This document shows, one piece after another, positions 1 through 11,755 of a stretch of 64,000 nt of DNA; positions within the stretch are counted from its first letter, which is position 1, and each line of letters begins with the position of its first letter. The DNA lies in the NCBI RefSeq assembly GCF_910592395.1, contig NC_088326.1, forward strand, positions 3,415,001-3,479,000, read 5' to 3'. The notes under the pieces are model-generated. The model did not search any database, was not told the origin of the DNA, and saw only the letters and a program-made list of their open reading frames with translations. The position numbers were made by a program, and so were the translations under genes. The DNA comes from Lineus longissimus (lineage: Eukaryota > Nemertea > Pilidiophora > Heteronemertea > Lineidae).

Positions 1-91
1 ATATAACCATACCGCCCCACGTGACGAAAATTAACTTTAGAATATCATAAATTATATATTTTTTGTATTGCATGTCTGTATTCATATCTAC

Positions 92-562
92 AGTGGCTGG
101 GAAAGGACATCACATGATCATTTTTCAACATTAAAATAAAATTCAGGAAATGTCTCGATCGATGTTTTTTCAACATGAAAAATTTTTTTCAGGAAAAATC
201 TCGATCGATGGAATTATTATATAAAATAAATAACTCGGGCGATCGAGATATTATCTCGGGTGATCGAGTTATTTATCTCGAGCGATCGAGATAATGTTCA
301 TATTTATATAGCGCTAATCAGTAAAGACTGCTCAAGCGCTTTTGATGGTAAAGAGCCAGGTCTTTAGTCCCTTTCTGAAAGACAAGGTGTCCTTATTGTC
401 CTTGAGGGTGTCGGGGGGGGGGGGGGGATTCCAGAGTCTGGCTGCGGCAGCCTGAAAACTACGAGTTCCAAATCCTGTCTTCGGTCTGGGAACAAGTTGA
501 AGAAAAAAAATCATGTGATGTCCTTTCCCAGCCACCGTACATGTCGATGTACACAGCTGCAT
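92..562 (-). mobile_element. LINE 3' fragment (reverse transcriptase C-terminal end)
   Basis: The minus-strand reading frame at 332-562 ends with a degenerate form of the motif seen at the C-terminus of CR1/L2-type LINE ORF2 proteins: a GFGTRSFQAAAARLWN block followed by KGLKTWLF. A poly-G/C run at 412-427 interrupts it. The stretch 92-120 is an inverted copy of 508-537, so pieces of the same element lie in both orientations. This is a dead fragment, not a gene. Confidence 0.6.
140..300. repeat. Cluster of CGATCGAG palindromes
   Basis: Alternating copies of TCTCGATCG and CGATCGAGAT occur at about 155-165, 190-210 and densely at 230-296, forming several overlapping inverted repeats that could fold into short hairpins. 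No coding potential is seen. Its origin is unknown; it may be the terminus of a foldback element. Confidence 0.5.
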
Positions 563-684
563 GGCAAATAATACTGATCTATGTATAATTTAATGAAAAT
601 TAATTAATGCAGTTCTCAGAAATATAGATTTTTTGTGTTGCATTCGACCATTTCAGAGGGAAACACTTGTGACCATACATATGC

Positions 685-1061
685 ATGAAGCTTATGTTAT
701 TTCCTCGCAGTTTCTCCGTGGCTGCCCCTTATCTCTGGAATCGACTCCCCAAAGCAATTACATCCGCTGAGACCCTCACCCAATTCAAATCCCTTCTTAA
801 AACACACTTGTTGTTCAATCTTCACTTCCAAAAAAATAGAGGAGGTAGCGCTTTGAGCAGGGTGACCTGGAAAGGCGCTTTACAAATTCTATATTTATAT
901 TTATTTATTTATCCTCATGATTATCTTAATTGTTTAAAGTGACTAATAAGCCCAAGAGGGCTGGGTGTTCTATTTATTTGTATTTGTTTAATTAATTGTA
1001 TATATAATTTGTGTACACTAGTCACTATAATAAATAAATGATAAATAAATAAATAAATAAT
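685..1061 (+). mobile_element. LINE 3' end with A/T-rich tail
   Basis: The plus-strand frame at 685-942 carries the C-terminal LINE motif RSFSVAAPYLWNRLP followed by FKSLLKTHL, typical of the end of CR1/L2-like ORF2. It is followed by an AATAAATAAATAAATAA tail near 1028-1060. Only the last part of the element is present, as expected for 5'-truncated LINE insertions. From 1062 to 2600 I recognise no gene; 1430-1510 shares a short block, inverted, with 60520-60590. Confidence 0.65.
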
Positions 1062-2599
1062 AATCTTAAAGGAGATTGCTCGTCAATCCACGTGACTATC
1101 AGAGACACCTGCAGTGAAAATATTCAACTACTTCGGTTTCCATATAAGGGATAGTCATTAGCATATTTCTACTACAATGTTTACTATGAGTCTAAGCACG
1201 TGGGTCACCCAGGTGGCTCCGCAAGCGAGGTAACTTGACGAGGCATGGTGTTATACTATAATAGTACCTTACGAATCCGCATGGAGCGCGTTATCGATAA
1301 TGGTCGCAAATAATGTCAAAAACATAAAAAGTTATCGTAAATATTGTTATATTTCTGGATATTGGAGTATGTAAATGATAAGGAGACCTAAACCAATGAC
1401 AGACCAGTATCCTATGAACCTTACTAGTGATTTGGAGTTCTTGAAACTCCTTAGATTTATCAATGAAAGCTTATTCCCGCCTTAGGTTTTTACCGGGCCA
1501 TTCATAGCACACCAATTTCTTAAGCGTTTTAACGAGAACTGTCCTTTAACCATGTCCATCAGATGAAGTCAATGCACATGTGTTACACCTTTTACGTGTT
1601 CAACATTCCCAGAATCATGACAATACATTCAAATTTTTTTCTTATTTCTTCGATTTAGCAGCTGCACAAAGGCGAAAATTTACATTTTAGGAGCCGATTA
1701 CTAAAGCCCCGCTCAGAGTGATATCATATAAAATGGACACTTAGTATGTCTGAGCAATACTTGGTCTCAGTTAAATATCAATACAGGATTTGATATGGTT
1801 CTGAATGATAATTTTGATGCTATCCAACTTAAAAAGTGTATCATGTATTTGTACACGTCGTATAATGATATACAAGTAGGCCGACACTGAATGTCGTTTG
1901 CCATAAAATATATAGCTCTGAATACATAATTTGACGACAGAACTATTTGAAAAATGATCGCTTAGGGGTAACGGCCTTTAAACAAGTCGGCCCGACCTGT
2001 ATAATACCCTATTCATCGTTCTCCCAGATATCGGGCGTGTTTATATCAAACGAGACAATAACTAGCCTATTTCTAATGTATTTTGAAATGACTTTGTGGC
2101 TATAAAAGCGCAAGTATTATTTCCTGCGACGCATCATCACTCAACCAAATCAAAAGTTCAGAAAAATAAAGCCTCGTATTTCAAATTACTGTCGGGTGGT
2201 GCGGCAGAGACAGCGACTGTCGCCGCTGACATGTCGGTGCAACGTTTTTTGTTGCTCCCAATATTTCAGTGTTTCCACTCAATAGACAGTTAGGGAGATC
2301 ACAACTTTTCAACAGAGGTAACAAGAACTGCATTTCAGTGTTCCCACACAATGAGGGTAAACACTCCGAAATAGACACACTCAAAGACGTTACACCCAGG
2401 ACTCGAGCTAGGATACTTACCAGGTTCACACATATGCCCCTCTACTTGCATGTAAGGAGGTATCTACCAGAAGTGAAATTGACCAGATCTCCCGAAATTT
2501 TTACCGAGAATGATATAGCCCCGCCTGACCTGTCAGGTTATTGAGGATCCATTTTAGCCATGCAGTTCGTAATATATGTCCTCATCGCCAAACCATATG

Positions 2600-2910
2600 T
2601 TTAATGGGCCAACTTGGACATCAGATATGTTTTCCATGCTAAAGCGGCTTCCAGCTGGACCGCAACTTCTCCGAACAGGGTCATTGAAAAATCATTGAAC
2701 TGCAAAAAAGAATGCACTAGAACGGGGTGTAGCTTTTGGCCTGCCTGAAATTCGCAAGCCATGTCCAAAACTGCTTCGAAAAACTGACGGAAGTCTATAA
2801 CATATATCACGTTAGTATAATACTACTAGTGGCGGCGCATGGTGTCAAGCTGGGGTATTATTTTCCTGGCTAGGTAAATCCCACACCCAAGTTGTCCCTT
2901 TAAGTGAAGC
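2600..2910. mobile_element. Dispersed non-autonomous element, family B (copy 1)
   Basis: About 300 bp bounded by TTTAATGGGCCAACTTGG at the left and CCAAGTTGTCCCTTTAA at the right, which are inverted copies of each other. Inside is the block with CGGCTTCCAGC and CTTCTCC. Related sequence occurs at 11455-11755, 33515-33840 (opposite orientation), 39460-39565 and 53930-54030. The inverted ends ending in TTAA suggest a MITE with a TTAA target, but this is inferred from few copies. Confidence 0.6.
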
Positions 2911-2969
2911 TAGTCGATGTATGGCTGTCATGATACATCTAAATCATTTCCTTATTTCCAGCACGCAAG

Positions 2970-5900
2970 ATGGGTCTCAGTTGTGGTATGAAATGCCTGA
3001 AGTACATACTCTTCACCTTCAACATTATTCTCTTCGTAAGTAAAATTATTCTTGTCGGGTATTTCCGTGATCTTCGCGACGTAGTCCTCGGAATTGTCCG
3101 GACCTCAACTCCCTCACATCGCACTTGGTCGTCAAAATTAAACTATTGATGACGTCACAGTAGTGACAGCCAATCGTGTATCTGATCGCGTTACTCGCTA
3201 AATCTTCCAGAAAGCATTTAAACAGATGTTGGCTGATATATACCTGAAACCAAACGATTTTTTCAGGGTTTTTTGGGCTTTGTGGTCCCGAATTAACTCA
3301 AAACATATTTAGCAGCACATTTTTAAAGAAAATAGTAAATAAATGATCTATTGTATTTTTTTAAGCGTCTTACAAATATCGTTACTGTTAAAGAGTTAGA
3401 ACAGTTTACAAGAGATCTGTATAAAATATCATCAGAGATGTGTTCAAATTTGATAAACTTCTTGTCCGTTTACCTCCTAGATATAGAACTTTAAAGAGTG
3501 GCATTTTTTCTGAATGGTTAGAGCGCCAAGGTGAACGTTCTGAGCGTCCCCTGCCCAGTAAACATCAAGAAGTTGTGGAAACCTTTTTCTGCTTTCAGCT
3601 GATTGGCGCCGCCCTTCTTGCCGTTGGTATCTTTGTCGCGGTGGACGCATCCAAACTCTTCGAACTTTTGGATAAAGTGAGTTTCACGCAAGAGGTTGGA
3701 GGCCTTGATGTTAAATCCCTTCTGAAGCAAAGCGCCTACGTCATAATAGCGTTCGGTGCTTTCGTTTTCCTCGTTGCGTTCCTCGGATGCTGCGGCGCGA
3801 TCAAAGAAAGCAAGTGCATGCTGGGAACGGTGAGTAGATGTTTAAAGCTGATACAAATATTTTTTGGTTCTACAATTGCCTTCAAAGAAGGTTAAAATCA
3901 AGCGGCGTAAACGTTTTGTGCCTGGTTGCTCAAAACAGATTTGTCACTACCGCTGACGTTAACTCAACTTGACGTTATCACCTTCAGATAAGCCCTTAGA
4001 CTTAAGCTAACGCCAGCGTTAGTGACAAAACTTGTTTTTAAGAACCGGTTCTGATGACACATATTCAAGTGTTATGGATATGTGACAAAAAGTATTACAG
4101 TCATAAATTCAGGCCAAGAAAAAGAGAAAGGAAAAACGCGTGACGACACTTAAGAAGTTTTTATACATCTATTCTTATACATCTGTCTGCGTTATACATG
4201 TATCGATCGCACGGCCATAAATCTTACATATTGACAAAAATAACTTACGCATCATCTCGAAATGACGCGCACTAACCACGCTGCGCCGCCCTCGGCAGAT
4301 TGCAAAACCAACTACTCCCGCCTGGGGTAATTTATTCACAGCCACACCGAGAGAAGAATTGTAGTCACTCCGTGTCTATCGGGCCAATATTTCAACCAAT
4401 TACAGAGTGTGGAATAGAAAAGATCACCAACTGTAAAATGATAGACAGAATATGACATCCCGCACTCTTTAAATTGATAAGCAAAAATAACTATCAAGTG
4501 ATTTTTACTACTCTTATACAATGTAGTCCGTCTTGCACCGACTGTCAAATTAGTGGTTTTCACTATCGAAATAGTTAAACAGGTTCATTGTTACTTTTTT
4601 CTACTTTTTTTAGCTAGAACAACTAATTGTTTATTGTCACTACTATTTTACTTATTACACGTACAGTTGGTGCACTAGGGACTACTAGATCAGTTGTTTT
4701 TACGTAAAACTTTAAGAGTGCGTGGTGTAGAATTAATTTCGCTTGTTTTGTCATAAATTTATGTTGTTGTTCCTTTATGGTTTCAGTATGCCACGATCGT
4801 CTGCATCTGTCTGATTGTTGAGATCGCCGCCGTTATTCTGGCCGCCGTATTCTGGAATCACGTGAGTTACGTTTTCTACATCCTAATCACGTGATAGTCT
4901 CTAAAACCACATTCCACTTACGGGCCACATTCCACTTACGGGCCACATTCCACATACGGATCACATTCATCATACGGACCACATTCCACATACGGGCCAC
5001 TCATTCGACATACGGGCCACAGTTCACATACCAAAAACCCATCATTGAGTTTCTTTTAAATCGAGTTCATCGCGATGAGTTCATTGTGTTGTCCCTCCGC
5101 GCAGCAATCCAAATTGCACAAAGTCGATCACTGCGCGGAGGGCTCACATTCGGAATAAAAATCTGGAAAACCTGATACATGTACTTCCGTCGGTTTTGTA
5201 ATTTTTCCATTTTCTGTTGAAATTGGTGATGGAGCTTGTCGGGTGGAAGGTGACTGGGCAGTGACAGCCTGGCAAAGATGCCCTTAATTACTCCGTTAGT
5301 CCTTAACGAGTCTATGTTTCACTTATGACTTCAGACTAAGGCGGAACTGGAGAATTATCTCAACAGGACCATCATTGAAGACTACAATGGATACAATACG
5401 AAACTGGTTCCTACGGGTAATACGGATTCACTTGCATGGGATTTTATTATGATATATGTAAGTATTTTGATTTATATTTTTCAAATAAAAAGGCCGTAAG
5501 TGACTAACAAAAGGTCGACACATATGTATATACGCCTGGGTGCAGCTGGCCATGGGGCCCAGGGCCTGGTTTTTCAAGACATACATCTTGGCGCTAACCC
5601 CTCAGTTGTTTCAACAACCGAATACTTGTGCCATCCAAACTCACTGTTGCCGCGTACTGCCCTCATCGCAGAAGAAAAAACATGTAGATGCCAAGAGATG
5701 CGATTTCAGGCTTTTCCCGACATTTAATGTCATTGATAGTTATCTCTTAAATAAAAATTGTCAAATCAAGATGCTCTTGTAATAGGATTCCGTGCCATTA
5801 CTGTCGGGCAAGCTTTACAAAAACTGAATTTCTCTCCAGTTATTTTCCAACAGTCCTTGCCAAAAGTGTCTCAGAGACCCCCTCCCCCAACAGAATGAAA

Positions 5901-8900
5901 TATTTTTGTTTGTATTTCGATAATGCTGATAGCTTATATATTGCAATTTTAGTTCAAGTGTTGCGGCCGCAATAACTACAAAGATTTCGATAATGCTTTA
6001 AAGTGGAACAAGACATTGCCCGACGGCAAGGGAACCGCGAAGATCCCTCCCGCCTGCTGCGTCATGAAAGACAATCATAAGTTCCCGAACATGACCATTA
6101 AAGATCCGAAGTGTCCGACAAATCCCACTACTACGAATGCTTACATGAAAGACGTAAGTCTAAAACTAGCCTAATACCATGGAACCCCACGGGTGGCGCA
6201 AAATCGGCCACTGCTGGGGGCTACTTCAAAATAAATGCTAACTGTTATGGAGTGTCAGGGGCCAAGTTCTTTAGATATTTGAAATTTGTAACTGAATTTG
6301 AAAATTTCGAATTGTGTAAATACCTAATGAATATAAATTTCAACAATGCAGTTGTGTAAACAGGTACTAATACATACACACATAGACCAAGGCACATAGA
6401 CATAAAAACCAGGTTTCAGCAAACTCGTATCCATAGCAATCGCCACTATACGATATTGGGTATAACTATTTTCCTGGACCACTAGTAATTGCGGACGGCG
6501 TACCCCTTTAGGAGTGATTGAGCGCCTCCATTCAAAATCAAAAGAATGACATCTTTTTGTGTCACAGAGCTAGCACGTGAATACAAACAAGACTTCCTTT
6601 TTTTGCAGAACCAGGGCTGCCAGAAGGCGGTAGAGGAGAAGATCTCCAAGTATGCCGCCCCCATCATCGGAGTCTGCGCTGCAGTGGCCTTCATACAGGT
6701 GAGCTGTGGATTGCAACGAATTATATACAATGTCAACTAGGACAGCACCACCTTTTCCGTGGCATTCCCTGATATTCGGCCTGGTTTCCGAAATTTCATT
6801 CCCAATCCGTTTCATTCAACTCTGCTTTTCCTTTTCACTTACTACCATTCCTTTACACTTACTACCATTCCTTTACACTTGCTACCATCCTTATAATACT
6901 ACCATCATCTACACTTACTACCATTCCTTTATATGTTCTACCATTCCTTTACACTTACTACCATTCCTTTACACTTGCTACCATCCTTATAATACTACCA
7001 TCATCTACACTTACTACCATTCCTTTATATGTTCTACCAATCCTTTACACTTGCTACCATTCCTTTACACTTGCTACCATTTCTTCACACTTACTACCAT
7101 TTCTTTATATGTTTTACCATTCCTTTACTTGCTACCATTCCTTTACACTTGCTACCATCCTTATAATACTACCATCATCTACACTTACTACCATTCCTTT
7201 ATATATGTTCTACCAATCCTTTACACTTGCTACCATTCCTTTACACTTGCTACCATTTCTTCACACTTACTACCATTTCTTTATATGTTTTACCATTCCT
7301 TTACTTGCTACCATTCCTTTACACTTGCTACCATCCTTATAATACTACCATCATCTACACTTACTACCATTCCTTTATATGTTCTACCATTCCTATACTT
7401 GCTACCATTCCTTTACACTTACTACCATCATCTACACTTACTACCATTCCTTTATATGTTCTACCATTCCTATACTTACTACCAATCCTTTACACTTGCT
7501 ACCATTCCTTTACACTTACTACCATCCTTACTACCATCATCTACACTCCCATTCCTTTATATGTTCTACCATTCCTATACTTGCTACCATTCCTTTACAC
7601 TTGCTACCATTCCTTTACACTTGCTACCATTCCTTTACACTTACTACCATCCTTACTACCATCATCTACACTCCCATTCCTTTATATGTTCTACCATTCC
7701 TATACTTGCTACCATTCCTTTACACTTGCTACCATTCCTTTACACTTGCTACCATTCCTTTACAGCTGTGTTGCCGTGTCTTTATGCTTAGTACATTTCT
7801 TTTACACTTACCGGTACTATTGTATTCTTTACAGTTACTGAGATAATGCTGTCAGCTATTCATCACGAGTTTATTAATTTCACCAGTTAATGAATTAATG
7901 TCAAATTCCGTTCTATTCACACTCGGCCAGCATTGTGTATTCATTCGCGCTTTGCCCTAATTTAAGTGAAACATTGAGTCCTAGACGAAATGTCGGATTG
8001 TCAGCTTTTGATTTATGTTTTTCTGTCATACAGGATGTATCACAAAAAAGTAACATGTGTAGTTTTGACCACCAACTCCCGCCGCTTAACCTCGGAACCA
8101 CTTTTCGAGATTTATAAGAGAGAATGCTCTACTTAATTTTATCATTGTGTGTTGCTTCTGTCGTATAACCGTGCCAGTGTGATTGGGAAATTTGTCCTTG
8201 GAAAGACTGTCCCGGTAACAAAGGATTCTATTACGTGCCCTGAGGAATCAAATGTTTTGTGTTTTCATAGAGCCATCTCTTAGTCTTACCAAATAATAGG
8301 GACGGACACTTTTCCAGGGGACACTTAAAAGTGCTACGCCGACTCCATGCCGAAATTACATGCCTCCGGTTTCGGATACATTTGGGAGGACACGAAATAC
8401 TGTATTCATGGCTCTTCTGATACACCCTGTATACACTTGCCAGGCCTGCTCACGGCTCTAGGAAAATTCGTCCCCGGAAAATTCGTCCCCGGAAAACTCG
8501 TCCCCGGAAAATTCGTCCCCTAGGAAAATTCGTCCCCGGATAATTTGTCCCCGGATAATTTGTCCCCGAGGATAATTCGTCCCTGGAAAATTCGTCCCAG
8601 AGGAAAATTCGTCCCCGGAGTATTTGTCCCCGAGGAAAATTCGTCCCTGGAAAATACCTCCCCAGAAAATTTAACAAAAGTTGAAAGTTTCTGACATTAC
8701 TTTCTGGAAATAACTACTACTTACTACTTTCGACTTTTCTCATTCAGCGTTATATCTCTCTTTACTACCCTACTAGCTAGTTACCTACCCCACTATTTTC
8801 ATAGTTGGTAGAGGTAGGCAGGCGAAATAATTTATATTTTTTCAAATAAGTATTTTTACTGGTCAGAATGAAAGAAAAGCTCTAAATTCTTCAATAAAAT

Positions 8901-10922
8901 ATTTCGCCTGCCTACCTCTACCTACTATGAAAATAGTGGGGTAGGTAACTAGCTAGTAAAGGAGATGTTACACTGAATGAGAAAAATCGAAAGTTGTAGT
9001 TATTACTCCAGTCCATTCGACAAGACTAAAGAGTCTTAGAAAGTAAAGTCAGAAACTTTCAACTTTATAAAATTTTCTGGGGACGAATTATCCTCGGGGA
9101 CAAATTTTCCGGGGACGAATTTTCCAGGGACGAATTATCCTCGGGGACGAATTATCCTCGGGGACGAATTTTCCAGGTACGAATTTTCCTTGGGGACGAA
9201 TTTTCCGGGGACGAATTATCCGGGGACGAATTTTCCTGTAACCCCTGCTCACACAGTTTATGCCTCCGCGCCTCAGCTTACTTACACTTTTTCCCTTGCA
9301 GCTTTTTGTTGTTATTTCCGCCTGCTGCGTGTGTCACAAAATTGGCAAAGAGGACTAATGGTAAATCGCAGAGAGGAAACCGAAAGTGCGTCACTTTAGG
9401 TTTCTTCGATGTACATCTTGCATGCAAAATGGTATAGGAGATCTCTCTGTGGTTTTCTACTACTCACTTTTCTTCACACAAATCATCCGGGCCAGACCCT
9501 GCACTGGGACCCGGCAATTTCTTATGTATACTGTGTAGTACCGGGTGTAATCCGCGCCCCAAGAGCCAATCTTGACACTAGAGGCGCTTATTTCGTTCCT
9601 TATTTTAGATTTCGCACCCTGTGAGTTTGCACAAGAGCCTGCCATACATGCTCCCCGCAGCTGGCAATGCAGTGTGAAGCGGTCATGCATGAATATCATT
9701 GCTTTGGTGAATGGCCCATAAAATGAGAGACAAAACTTTACGCCATCATTTCGAGTACTGAGGTTCCCGTAGTTCCTAGAAAATGTTGGATTTCCTGCTG
9801 CCGATTATATCTAGCACCCAGGTGAGGAAATCAGGGGTTCCTCAGGATGATCTAGCACTGAACTAGCACCTGTAAGAGTTGGGACAGGTCATACAGAGTA
9901 GGCTAAAAAACCGGGTGCGCTGTTCAATAGATTGGCATAAAGAATGAGGACATTATCGTAATGATGGCGGCGTAGGCGTTCATTGGATTTGAGTGTGTGT
10001 GTCGGCCGGGTGATCAGCGGTTGCACTGTCCAGTTTTGTGTGTTTTTCCTGTTTCGGACAAAAATCTAAATATTTCGAAAATGAGCTGTCTAAACTTCTT
10101 TTTTTCACATTTTTCTCGAGCATTGGCTATGGTGCTTCATTTTTGGATATACATATAATAAATTGTTTTAAAACTCGCGGTATTTAGTGATTTGGGGGTC
10201 TGGTTTGAAATTTTTAGTTTGGGGTGGCGGCAAGTGCTCGGAGCCAATTACTGACTTGTGTTCATTAAATAAATGAGATGAGTTCGTGTAGAAAGAGGAG
10301 ATCACGGCCTTTCAAGTGGGGTACAGCGCCAATTGGTCATTCTTTGAAAAGCGCCTTCGAAACGCATCTGACGTTACGCACTTTCGGGAAAACTGAAGTG
10401 ACGTACGAAGAGACGCGGCCCCGCTACCCTATTTGAGAGGTTGTGCAACCGGCTAACGACCTGCTGACCACATCTTCAATTTTTAGACTGAATTATAGTC
10501 GGATCGCTATGAAGCATTCTTAAATGTATCTTTTTTCTTTTTCATTATAGTTATTCGTCGTTATTGCTGCATGCTGTTTGTGCCATAACGTTGGAAAGGT
10601 TGATGACGAAATGGCATAAGGTGTGAGTCCACGGCAGTGATGTTTTTAAATGGGTTAAGAGAGATCAGTATTTGTTACCGACGCCATTTTTTTTCTTCTC
10701 GTTTTAGTTGTTCGTGATCATTGCGGCATGTTGCGTGTGCCACCAGATAGGGAAGGGTGACAATTATGCTGCGTGAGTGTCGTCACAGGGCACTGACATA
10801 TAGAGAGGTTGAGACATCATTATTTACGTTCAGCCCTTCTTGTTTCGTTTTAGTTGTTCGTTATTATTGCTGCTTGCTGCGTGTGCCGCCATATTGGGAG
10901 AGACGATGACTTTAAGGGCTGA
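2970..10922 (+). CDS. Tetraspanin (CD63/CD9-like), seven-exon gene with alternative last exons
   Basis: Four-pass membrane scaffold protein that organises receptors and traffic at plasma or endosomal membranes. Coding exons: 2970-3035, 3599-3829, 4787-4861, 5335-5457, 5953-6153, 6609-6698, then one of four terminal exons (9302-9358, 10551-10619, 10708-10776, 10854-10922). All joins are in phase 0. The protein is 280 residues with the first terminal exon and 284 with the others. It starts MGLSCGMKCLKY; membrane helices lie at about 12-38, 69-98, 100-122 and 247-271. The large outer loop carries the hallmark CCG (FKCCGRNNY), PACC and the further cysteines of DPKC and NQGC, six in all. The second helix ends in the conserved LGCCGA. 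Juxtamembrane cysteines at each helix end are likely palmitoylation sites. The start ATG is the first in frame after a short 5' exon region. Family assignment is firm; the exact orthologue is not. Confidence 0.93.
3912..4052. repeat. Short foldback (inverted-repeat) element
   Basis: The left half (GGTTGCTCAAAACAGATTTGTC region) is an imperfect inverted copy of the right half (GTGACAAAACTTGTTTTTAAGAACC). About 140 bp in total within the second tetraspanin intron. Likely a small MITE; no second copy recognised in the window. Confidence 0.5.
4903..5035. repeat. Short tandem repeat, about 17-18 bp unit
   Basis: Seven or so copies of a unit like CATTCCACTTACGGGCCA, increasingly degenerate to the right, in the third tetraspanin intron, 41 bp after exon 3. 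The open frame through it is not coding. Confidence 0.8.
6270..6515. mobile_element. Dispersed element, family C (copy 1)
   Basis: Shares the blocks TTTGAAAATTT, CAACATTGC(A/C)GTTGTGTA and TTTCCTGGACCAC(T/C)AGTAATT with 22125-22345 and 49158-49400. The cleaner copies end in TTTAAAG and CCCTTTAA. No coding potential; probably a MITE. Confidence 0.55.
6835..7792. repeat. Pyrimidine-rich minisatellite (TTACTACCATTCCTTTACAC)
   Basis: About 45 copies of a roughly 20-bp unit with higher-order blocks (TTGCTACCATTCC, TATGTTCTACCA, CTACCATCATCT) in tetraspanin intron 6, 140 bp after exon 6. Almost purely pyrimidine plus A on the plus strand. Long open frames through it (up to 361 codons) are a by-product of the repeat. 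Confidence 0.95.
8454..9243. mobile_element. Foldback transposon with tandem-repeat arms and 9-bp target duplication
   Basis: A long inverted repeat. The outer arms are arrays of GGAAAATTCGTCCCC on the left (8460-8670) and its complement GGGGACGAATTTTCC on the right (9078-9237). The inner arms are complementary too: 8772-8835 (ACTAGCTAGTTACCTACCCC) pairs with 8900-8960. The spacer is about 60 bp. The same 9 bases, CCTGCTCAC, flank the element at 8445-8453 and 9244-9252. Arm structure plus 9-bp duplication recalls foldback or Mutator-type elements. It ends 50 bp before a tetraspanin terminal exon. Confidence 0.85.
9302..9358 (+). CDS. Tetraspanin alternative last exon 7a
   Basis: Preceded by a strong polypyrimidine tract and CAG (9299-9301). 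It encodes the second half of membrane helix 4 (LFVVISACCVC) and a seven-residue tail HKIGKED, then TAA. In phase with exon 6. Candidate AATAAA signals follow at 10157-10162 and 10268-10273, so this form could end before exon 7b. Confidence 0.88.
   Translation, partial: LFVVISACCVCHKIGKED
10551..10619 (+). CDS. Tetraspanin alternative last exon 7b
   Basis: Acceptor TTCATTATAG at 10541-10550. Encodes LFVVIAACCLC and the tail HNVGKVDDEMA, then TAA. It starts in phase 0 like 7a, 7c and 7d. No AATAAA lies between 7b, 7c and 7d, so choice among these three probably works by alternative 3' splice sites within one shared 3' end. Confidence 0.85.
   Translation, partial: LFVVIAACCLCHNVGKVDDEMA
10708..10776 (+). 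CDS. Tetraspanin alternative last exon 7c
   Basis: Acceptor CTCGTTTTAG ends at 10707. Encodes LFVIIAACCVC and the tail HQIGKGDNYAA, then TGA. The stop lies inside a GTGAGT hexamer (10773-10778) that resembles a 5' splice site. Confidence 0.85.
   Translation: MFVIIAACCVCHQIGKGDNYAA
10854..10922 (+). CDS. Tetraspanin alternative last exon 7d
   Basis: Acceptor TTTCGTTTTAG ends at 10853. Encodes LFVIIAACCVC and the tail RHIGRDDDFKG, then TGA. It has the same length as 7b and 7c; differences among the four copies in the helix part are mostly silent or conservative, as expected if all are used. Confidence 0.85.
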   Translation: MFVIIAACCVCRHIGRDDDFKG

Positions 10923-11454
10923 TCAGTGACGTCACGTAAATAGAGAGGCTTAGATATATCAGTAGTTTCCATTCCATACAGGTACGAATGTAGGCTTACG
11001 CAGGCTAAGGCAGCCATAAAAAGAAAAACAAAAATTGATAGACATTGACACTGGCAATATTAGTGCGATTATTACTTCAAGTTGATTACGAAAAGTGGCT
11101 TCAATCTTATTCTATGTACTAAAACTTCATAATTTCTGCTCATAGCATTATTTCATTGACATCCAAGTAAGACCGGATTTATACTTAATCCACACTTGTT
11201 GACATCAGATACAATAAGAGGTGTGAGAATTTCTTAGAAAATTCATCCCGATGCTAAATGCGTTGAACACGTACACCAGGATATTTCTAAACCTGTCTAT
11301 TCATTTGAAAACGCAGTAATTGATGACGTAAATATTGTAAATACCATGTCATTGTTTTTGGGCACACAGCATTTTCAAACTTCTTTAATGTTTCATCTGA
11401 ACAGGAAGCATCCCCCTCTAAATAGATTTTTAGACTTTTGTTAAAAGGACACGT

Positions 11455-11755
11455 TTTGTTAAAGGAACAAGATATGTTGTTTTTTCGTACAAAAATGGTT
11501 TCCAGCGGGACCGTGACTTCCCCTAGTATGATCCGAAAGTATCAAACTGCAATATTAGAAAAGAATACACCAGTCACCCGACCTTAAATAGGCAATCCGT
11601 TTTCCAAAACCGCCTCAAACATTTGTGAAAGTCGACAAGACTCAGTGTCGTGGTATTGCAGGTGGCGGCACATGGATTGGTGGCAATATGGGGTATCATC
11701 CTCTGAATGAACTCCCACTCAAAATCAAATCCTTCCTGTCCCTTTAATACCAAGA
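11455..11755. mobile_element. Dispersed element, family B (copy 2)
   Basis: Shares GGTTTCCAGCGGGACCG and GGTGGCGGCACATGG blocks and the overall order with 2600-2910. The ends are more decayed. It lies in the tetraspanin 3' region; 10923-12520 otherwise shows no gene. AATAAA at 12169-12174 and at 14040-14045 are candidate late polyadenylation signals. Confidence 0.55.

Noticed and set aside
6706-7791. 361-codon open frame on the plus strand
   Set aside because: It is the translation of a 20-bp pyrimidine minisatellite inside a tetraspanin intron; shifted frames of the same repeat are equally open.
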